Shown here piece by piece: positions 23,101-32,600 of a stretch of 64,000 nucleotides of DNA. The notes under the pieces were generated by a model, which was not told where the DNA came from, did no database searches, and was given only the letters and a program-made list of their open reading frames with translations. A program made the position numbers and the translations under genes. Position 1 is the first letter of the stretch. The number at the start of each line of letters is the position of its first letter. This DNA comes from Psococerastis gibbosa (taxonomy: Eukaryota > Arthropoda > Insecta > Psocodea > Psocidae), in contig OZ020488.1 in assembly GCA_963971405.1 (NCBI GenBank), positions 46,234,888 through 46,298,887 of the forward strand, given 5' to 3'.

Positions 23101-26100
23101 TTATTTGGGTTTTACTAATTCGGGTTGTTATAACAAGTTTTTCTAAAACTCTAAGTTTTTGTTATTTTTTGTTTATTTAATGTGAAGATTAAATAAATAA
23201 GTTGTATACAAGTTATCTAGTTGGTAAGTAATGATAAAAATAAAAAGTAATACTATAAAGTAATACTGTCTGCCAATACATATCATTCTTATATATCTTA
23301 ACTAAGTCTTTATTATTTAAAAATGGTAATCTTATAAAAGGTAGTCTATTGGATTCATTATAGCTAATGTTTTAATAAATTTACGTTTGCCATCGGTGAT
23401 GTCTAAATGTTCACCATAGATCACAAAACGTAACCCTGAATCAGGGTTATTTCATGAATGGTGCGACACAATAACAACAGGGCACGGATAGAAAGGCACT
23501 GATTCCATCTGCCTATTCAGAATTTAATAAAGGAACTAAAGAAGGCATTGGAGGGGAGCAGAGGGGAAGTGAGGAAAGGGGGAGGGGTGCAGAGCTTCAC
23601 CACCCCCTCCCCCCGGACATTCTGTGGAGTTAAGTGACTTGTTTGCTGACGAGCAAGCACGTTATAAAAAGTGTTAATCACTCGAAACAATTAGTAACAC
23701 TTGCTAACTACTCTTTTTGATGTAAATTTCCCTTCTTTTGCTTTTAGTTACTGGATATAGTAGCACTAGGAAGGCAAACACAACTATGCATAGGTCGAAA
23801 TTTTCGATTTTGCGACTTCAAAGGAATAACACGTTTTGAGGTCCCACGGGACCTGTTTTGGAGTCTTGCCAAATATTTTGTGCAGTTCTGTCCGTCAGTC
23901 CGGGTCCTTTGATTTAATGAGGGGTTTACCATTGGGCATGCAGCATGTAGAAACACAATTCAACAAGCTGAAACTCTTGACGTGCAGCAAGTATGTCCAT
24001 AAAACGAAATGAACCATGGACACCCTGTTGCTAGGATCACTGGTCTCAATTATCACGTACGTTCAAGGTGAGAATGCCGAAGACCTGTCAGAACATGCAA
24101 ACACTTACTCAGATCTAATGGGAGTACATGGCACGATTGTTACGATATAGCGACGAATCATCCCGCATTATCCCACTTAACTGAACGTTAATGACGCAAA
24201 TTCGTAATATATAATTTATTAGTATGAATAGATATAATGTATGCTGTAGTCTTTGTCACACATTTTCAGTCGCTTCCTGCTAATACGATACGTATATACA
24301 CGATCCACCGAAAAAATAACAGTAATGGCTAGATTTGCATTATAAAAGGTAAAAAATCAATTTAGTTGTGGGCCTAGTACCGTAGTAATGATATTGCTGA
24401 TATTGCCATTAGTTAATAATGTGTTAGTGTTAAATGTGTGTTTTGGTCAGTTTGAGTGCTGTGGCATCAACGGCGACGAGGACTACCAGCACACGAGGTG
24501 GTGGAACGAGAGCATGTCTTCCACGGAGAGAAGGAACGTGCCGTCCACGTGCTGCACGCCTGCCCTAGAGGACGACGTGAGTGCAAATACATTATTATGC
24601 AATACCATCCATATTATCGTCATTGTAGGCCTAGATAATGTAAGTGATAACACGATGCCCTGAAAAGGCATAGATCGTAGGTTCGAACCCTGCTCCGTCC
24701 AGATTTTTCTCGACTTGGCCCTTTTCGGGATGCCACTTCAAACCCGAGTCAATTAGGTGTTAAAAAATACAGCGTACATTCATTTCATTGAAGAAACACA
24801 GTGTTTCTTATCTTTAAATATTTGGCCGCATTGTAATAAAGTAAACTTGAAACTATAATTATACATCCGCAGGTAAAGTAATATTTAAAACGATCCATAC
24901 ATAGGTATCTCTAAATATTATTTCACTGAATGGATGTATCATAAGCTTAACATGAGTGGTCAAATTCTCCACTAGTAGCAGAACCACCCAGTGGTAGTGA
25001 CCGTTTGCCGGTACCAACTCCGCCAACCAACGTGCGTTATGGTAACGCTGGTCAATACTTATATATACGCTTAGAATTCGACATGAAACCAACGGAATTG
25101 TCACATGTTTACGGTTTTGGAACGAGGGAAAGATGGCAAAAGCATAAATATCAAAATGTATCAAAAACTAATTTTAGACATGGAATTTATAATGGATAGC
25201 TCAGCCCTTATCGAGGGGTTTCCACTTAGCACTTAACTCCGAGCCCGCGCCTCATTTAAAATTGAGATGCCAAACACCGAGCTGCCACCCTGACTTCCGC
25301 AGGCCCTAGCACGGAGCGGTTCTGATGTATTGTGGGCAATAATAAATTATTAGTAAAGCCAGTAAAGGCTTTTCCTAAGATATTCATTTTCGTCCTGTAA
25401 CTTGAGATTTTCTCTGGACACACTGGGCAAAAGTCCAATGTAATCACACACGCTTTCACGGCCGGAGTTAGACGTGATGAAGCAGTAGAATCTGGGATAA
25501 TAGGCCGTGGTCATCCTGAAAGCGTGCTTTCAAACGTTTCGTCAACAGCTGCGGTCGACATCTTCAGTGGAACAGCGTAGACTTCTATTCTATCTCGGAG
25601 GCCCAGCAGCAACTGAGCCTGCTGAGCCTTCGAGATACAGTCTTAGAAGTCTGCACACAAAGAATTATTACAATTACGCACCCACACACAAAATAAGCAG
25701 AGCTAAACATAATAACCATAGCGACATTAAATTTTTTTTAAATAATCATCCCACATAATTACATACAGTAGCTACCTGAATCTGGTTATTTGACGATCTT
25801 ACTTAATACTTTTACCCATACGGTATCGGTATGTGATTGCTTACATAATATATTTATTTAGTTATTTAGGCTACTACCCAAATTAAAAGGTAACGAATTC
25901 TGCTGCACCTCAGCCCAACATCCTGTCCCTAATTGCTATAAGGTAGACACAAAATTTCTATATTTATTATTGCCTATGCCTTAGAATATGAAACCCCCGA
26001 ATGATAAATGTAATGCAATTCAGACCATAGACTATACGCAATCGCTGCGACCATTTGTATAGTACTGATTGGATTTAGACATGGCCATTTAAATTTGTTA

Positions 26101-29100
26101 GATACTAAAAAATATGGATTGCGCAGCTGTAATCCTCAAAGCGCATGTTGGTGTATACTGTGACGTAAATATTGGTCATTTAGTGCTCATTTCTAAATCT
26201 GGTCGACGACCGTCCTATCACGCTCAGGGCCCGTATCGACCCCCCCCCCCTCCCACCCCTCCCTCCGGTTGGTAGTGAAGCCCCGTCCAAATTGTTCAGT
26301 TTCCTCTCGACATTGTTCCTGTAATTGCGAATACATACAAAGATCGGGACAACTCCTAAAATTCCTCGTATAGGCTTTTCATACTATAGGAAATTGTTGA
26401 GATTTCATCATGTACGATTAATTGGGGGCTACTTTCCGCAGCCACTTGTACCGTTAAGAGCAAATCCCACTATGGTACGCGTATTTAGTACCAAGTCGAT
26501 TTTAATAGGAAATGTCCATCGTAGCGTCATCAAAAATATCTATTAAATTAGCAGAAATGCTCCTCTACATTTCGATATATGACATGTGATCTTGACTGAC
26601 ACCAATTCGTGAGCTCCATCCTCGGGACTACTACATCAATAGCTTTTTGTACTATCAAATTCAATTCTGCCTTAGAAAGAGAATCATATCATGACGTATC
26701 AAAATGCCCAGAAAAATTTATTTCGTGTCTGTCGCGCTATTATTGATTGATGTCGGAATTAAAGATTAAAGAATTAATGAATGATAATGATTGATATTCC
26801 AAATGATATTTGACATTATCATACATTTTTATACACTCTCTCCTTCTCACATTTTCTCTTAAAGTTTTGACTCGGGCCGGACCCGGATACAACTAATGTG
26901 TTGTGCTGACCATTGTCCTCAATTTCGTTATAATGATTGACTCTTGACAGCTATAGGTGTAAAGGTAATGCACGTGGGGACCAGTCAAGCTAAGTTCTAT
27001 GGTTTAGACTCAGGTACCTAATGGTTCACTGGTAGGCGAAAACGCGGCTGTGAAACATGTTGCAGACACCAACATCCCGCAAGTAGAGGAGTAGTCAACA
27101 TAGAGCATCCTCTGCCAGACCTTAGGCCTACAACTTATTGGGTTGTGTTTTTAGTTTGTATTTGTTTTTAGTTGGGCCAATTTGCGTAGACTGTTCTGAC
27201 AGGTGGTTACTTTTACAGCCTCAGTCGAGCAGTGTTGGCAGCCCCATCAGCGTAGTCAGCAGGGTCTTCCACGGGACGGTGAGTTTGCTGTAGCCTACAA
27301 TTATGTATAACTATAAATAAGTTATTTAAAAGAAATAATATATAGTAGTGAGCATAGTAAACTGTGAGCTCTTATTCAAGTGATAATAGCCTAAAGCAAG
27401 CTCAACCTCCCGCGAGTCATCATCAAACACTTTCGCATAGAAATCCAGTGGGGACCCCTACTACGCCCCTCATACTTCAAACACCAATTCCTGCACGTTC
27501 ATGATTATGCAACTGTGTTACCACTACATTTGTCTAAAATAGTCCAGCCGTTAGGAAACTGGCCTGTGAAACGGAAGGCTGAGATTCGAAACTCAACATA
27601 TAGAGGAAAAAGTTTGATCCGGACCTGGACCTGGGTCCACCCAATACTAGTGGCCAACGGACAACGGCAATAGGGTTTCGAACGTCGATTGTCCAGTTCT
27701 CTAAAACCGGTAAGGAAAACGCGACTGCCGGGTATGTTGGTGACCATAACACACCAAATAGAGTTCAAGTGGTCAAGAGAGAGAGCATTCTCGACCTGTC
27801 GTTACGCCTAGACTTCCAATGGGCTGTCGTGCCCGAGAGTCACGGTCACACGCACCCCTCCAGTCTCAGGACGGTAGGCGAGACTTATTTTAAAAACGCA
27901 TAGCAGCAGCCCGATCATGGCGATTCGGGATTATTATAATACCGGGGAATATTTGCCATTGTATTGCATAACAAGGACAATAGTTGGCTTTTTTTTCTTG
28001 TTTTCCATGTCAATATTTGTTAATATTTAACTTATATTAGATTCGATGTGCCACCCTCCCAGGCTTCGGCTTAAGGGGGCACAGGTCGTTATTTCACATG
28101 TTCATTTTTGTTGAGAAATACACGGTTTTCTATTCTATTCTATATTCTTTTATACCGAAGTCGTAAGGTGTTAAAATATGTGCGGGAAATTCAAATTAAA
28201 AAATCCCTTTCGGCTCTGGCCGATCAGGACTATCAGGAGTAGGGAGATTCCATGCAAGCGCAGACCCCCTTTTTCCTCTATGCTACGCTATGTATGTAGA
28301 TAACAATAAAAAAATAATGAGGAACCAGTAGAATCCGGGCTGATGGGCCGGGACCCGATGACGTCAGCAGGTGTTTACAGGATTCCGTGTTCGTGTGGAG
28401 AAGTCTATATAGGTACTACGAAACGAAGCTTAAAAACCAGGATTGATGAACATAAACGAAACTGCCGTCTTCTACAGTCGGAGAAGTCTGCAATCGCTGA
28501 GCATGTTCTAACACAAACCGGTCACATAATACAATTTCAAGATGCTACAGTACTTTCTACAACTTCTTCATACCACCCTCGGTTACACAGAGAGGCTATA
28601 GAGATCCACAAGCACCCGCATAACTTCAATAGGAAAGAAGAAGGATTAAAGGTCAATAGAATTTGGTATCCAGCCTTAAAGAAGACTACAGCAAAGAAAC
28701 TGGTGTCATCATCCGGAAATCAGGTTGAGGTAGTAGGGAGCCAATCAGGAGCGAGGATGACTCCGCCTCCACCCCCCACCACCCCGCATCTTAGTATAAA
28801 TTTCAGAGCACAACCTCCTGCCCTCACAGTCGCTGCTGAGCCTCCGAGATACAATCTTAGAAGTCTACGCAGTTCCACTGAAGATGTCGACCGCAGATGT
28901 TGACGAAACGTTTGGAAGTTCACTTTCACTTCGACCACGGCCCATCAGCCCGGATTCTACTGGTTCCTCATTCGACTCCGGCCGTGAAAGCCTTTGCAAT
29001 AAAAAAATACTTTATTCATTTCCCAACCACAACATCAACACACTAAACACTCATGATTTTTTACTTATCAAATTATTTTCACTTTGACTGGACGCCATCT

Positions 29101-29560
29101 TGAAACCGTTGATTTGTCGTGTGAAGTGTAGATTACCAATATCGTAGATAATAATACGAGCTTTCAGTCAGATTTTATTTCATTCCTCTGTGACCAATAT
29201 TAACTGACATATGAATTATATAAGGTTTTAATCGGCCGTCATCTTAGAACTAAATAGTGGATCTAGCTGGTTAACGACCTCATCAAGACATTTGTATGAT
29301 CAATTTATGTGTCAAGTTTCATCAAAATCGGATAATATTTACGGAATCTAGAGTGTTTCCTAAAATCGATATACATAAATACATACATACGTATACATGC
29401 ATTGTATATACTGTATATATGTATAACATTATGAACGAAGGGTGGTTTTAGGCTCAGGGGGTCATGAAATGAAAAGTTGTGAAGAAATTTTCCGGAAGTC
29501 GAACATTGGGCGCCGTCTCAATAGGTGGATCATTCGAATACAAGAGAATAGTTGCATTGT

Positions 29561-29619
<59 letters not shown>

Positions 29620-32600
29620 TGAAGAAAATAGGCCTACTATAAAAATTAAAATCTACAGGTAGAATTTTGAAATATAATATGAATTAGAATTAATAATAAT
29701 TAATTGATAATTAATCTAAGGGAGAAAAAATTGAAAACTCACCAAAAATATTAATTTGTCAATTTGAATTTCCCGCGCATTTTGCACTAATTGGTTTAAA
29801 ACAGTAAATAATCCCCGGTAGTATAATGATTACTAAATTGCCATGATTGGGCTACTGATGGCCCACTGATAACTGATAACCAGCTTTTGCCACGTAGGAA
29901 AGAGCGTATATTAAAAGAAGGTAAAACGGAAATCAGAGTGGCTGGTGGCGAAGGTAACAAGACGCGTAATAGAAGGACGCAAAATCGTGTTTTACTTCCG
30001 TGAGGGAACACACAGGTACCAAGTTTCGTCGCCCTATTAAGTTTCAATTACTTACACCACTCATCATTAAATTTTGAGTATTGGGGCTCCAACAAATTAA
30101 CACTGGCTATGCAATAGCACAGTGACAACTTTTAGCTATTTTAATTGAACTATTTGGCGTGGTAATTGCCAAGCACATCACACAGATCAGTGCAGTCTGT
30201 ATACTAATTACGTGATATATAATTTTCCGTGAATACACGGGGGAGGGGAAGGACGATGGTAATTGCGAGTTTCAATGCATACCTTCATTATTTGAGGTGG
30301 CTCAGTTTTCACGGGTTTTGTCCACGTTTAATGGCAAACTCCGCTCTAGCACTTGACAATAGCTCTCTAATTGTACGCTATTGTTGGATACAAATGCTAA
30401 TCAATATTCTATTCAAAATCAATAATTCGCGAGGCCCATGGAATAGACAGCATAATTGAAGTAGGGCAGTATGTAATATTAGCCCACATTAACGTGGTGA
30501 ACAGGCGAAGTTCTCTCAAAATAACTGGTTTGCATGTCCACGTATTTAACTTGTCAAAATGGAGATGCCTCATGCAGAAAATGTTGCCTTTTGTTTTTCA
30601 ATCAGCCAATCAGATTATTTATTGAAATGAGAAAATGTATTAAATTTAGAATGACGTCATCACGAAAAGGCTGAATGTACCTTACGTATATTATTACAGT
30701 ATCTAGGCATGGACAAACCGTAGTATTGGAATTCCTTACAAAACTTATCCATAGATATGGAATCTGTAGTGTAAGCTTCACTGTTGCAGCACTAGTATGA
30801 CCATTGGCGGGATAGAGTTCAAAGAGGACTTAACTACGTTTGTGGTGAGCACCCTGCCGGCCGGTCAACTCAACCATTAAGGTTCCGTGCTCAAATTAAA
30901 ATTGTTTAGCTATACCAATGAATCAATTGGTTCAAAGTTTCATATCGCACTATGTCTTCGTGAAATTCTTAAATGTTACCGGTACGACTTAGAATGAGGC
31001 AATGTGCTATGGAACGGAAATGCAAATAGATTTAAGCCACTTCAACTTTATCGGGGGAAAGGCTTTGCTAAACCTGCTGTAAAGTAAAAGGGTTTAAGCC
31101 AGAGGGGGTGTGGGGGCGAAAAACAGGACACCGGGGCAACCTGCTGGCCAGACCGTCACTTAAATTTTAAGCATACAGGGTCTGTCCGGAAAGTAATTTC
31201 AGTGAATTTTTTTTACGGAGACCGTACACAAAAGCGCTCGCTTTATTGGCTCAGATTTTGGTGGAGGCATCTGGCAACAAGTTCCAACAAGCGTCAGCTG
31301 GCTACCGATCGTTGTAGTGGTCACATCAGTTGTTCCTTGTTAGTCGGTACAGTAACCCGGTGCAAGAAGAAAAAAAGCGTTCGCTTGAGCAACGGATGGC
31401 GATCACGTTTTGTGTCTAACTGGAGAACAGTGCTGCGGAAACCATTAAAATGTTGAAGAAGGCTTTCGACGACGATTGCCTTTTGGGTAGGCGAATTTTC
31501 CGGTGGCACAAGGCCTTTGCAGAAGGTCGGGAAGACGCCAACGACGAGCCCCACGTTGGACGGCCATCAAACTCCACTACCAACGACAATGTGCAACATG
31601 TGCGTGACTTGTTGAACACTGATCGACGTGTAAGTGTCCCTTTGATTTCCGATAAATTAAACATTACTAAAACCTTCAACAGACAACAGTAGTGGAGGTT
31701 GATGGCCGTCCAGCGCGGGGCTCGTCGTCGGCGTCTTCCCGACCTTCCACGAAGGCCTTGTGCCACCAGACAATTTGCCCGAAAGGTAATCGTAGATAAA
31801 AGCCTTCTTTAACATTATATAATGGTTTCCGCAGCACTTTTCTCCAGTTTTACACAAAACTTGATCGCCATCCGATGCTCAAGCGAACGCTTTTTCTCGT
31901 TTTGCTCAGGGTTAATGTACCGACTCACATGGAACAACTGATGCGACCAATACAACAATCGGTAGCCAGCTGGCACTTGTTGCCAGATCCCCCCACCAAA
32001 TCTGAGCCATTAAAGCACGCGCTTGCGCGTACAGTCTCCGTAAAAAAAAAATCACTGACATTACTTTCCGGACAGACCCTGTAAGAGCAGAAAAATTGCC
32101 AAAAGTATATCCATCAAGCCATCGTCATTGAGTGTAAGAGAGGGTTTTATTTGGTTAAAAAGTATTTCTAAAACAAATGTACGAGTATTAAGTTAAAATA
32201 ATATAATACATTACCGTCTCCTAATTAGCTTTGTAAAGCTTACTGTCACTCATGGTAAAAACTTAAAAATTCCTAGCCTAGTACAGATTTACGTTATACA
32301 GTAAGCTTAATAATAAAACGGACGAGGCAAAATTAACCGGTTGCGTTTTTTCTATAATTATAACGAAAACTGTACCAAGAATTCAAAGTTTTACTATGAG
32401 TCAAAATGGTAAAAAGAAAAAGCATTAATCTTAGAGTATGCACAAAGTGACCCCCTTAAAATTGTTTCAAGGATTTTCATCTGGAAGGCTGATGGTTTGA
32501 GTCTCAGCACAGACCATGTAAGTCAGGTGATCTCGGGCCAGCCTAGTTGAGTGTACAAGAGGGCTTTAGAGCCAAGTCTATTTAAATTGTATTATTGTAT

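Larger units (their letters stand above)
28316..29000 (+). mobile_element. Second Penelope-like element, 3' part with flanking inverted repeat
   Basis: The last part of a Penelope-like ORF plus 3' tail. An exact 35-bp inverted repeat brackets it (28316-28350 and 28938-28972), so a tail fragment in opposite orientation was joined to the truncated 5' end. This is consistent with the complex pseudo-LTR arrangements of such elements. It lies in tetraspanin intron 5. It is a different family from the element at 21439 but related to the inverted tail at 25446. Confidence 0.8.

Noticed and set aside
31321..31857. Separate minus-strand genes in the mariner region
   Set aside because: They are the inverted arm and antisense shadows of the palindromic mariner.
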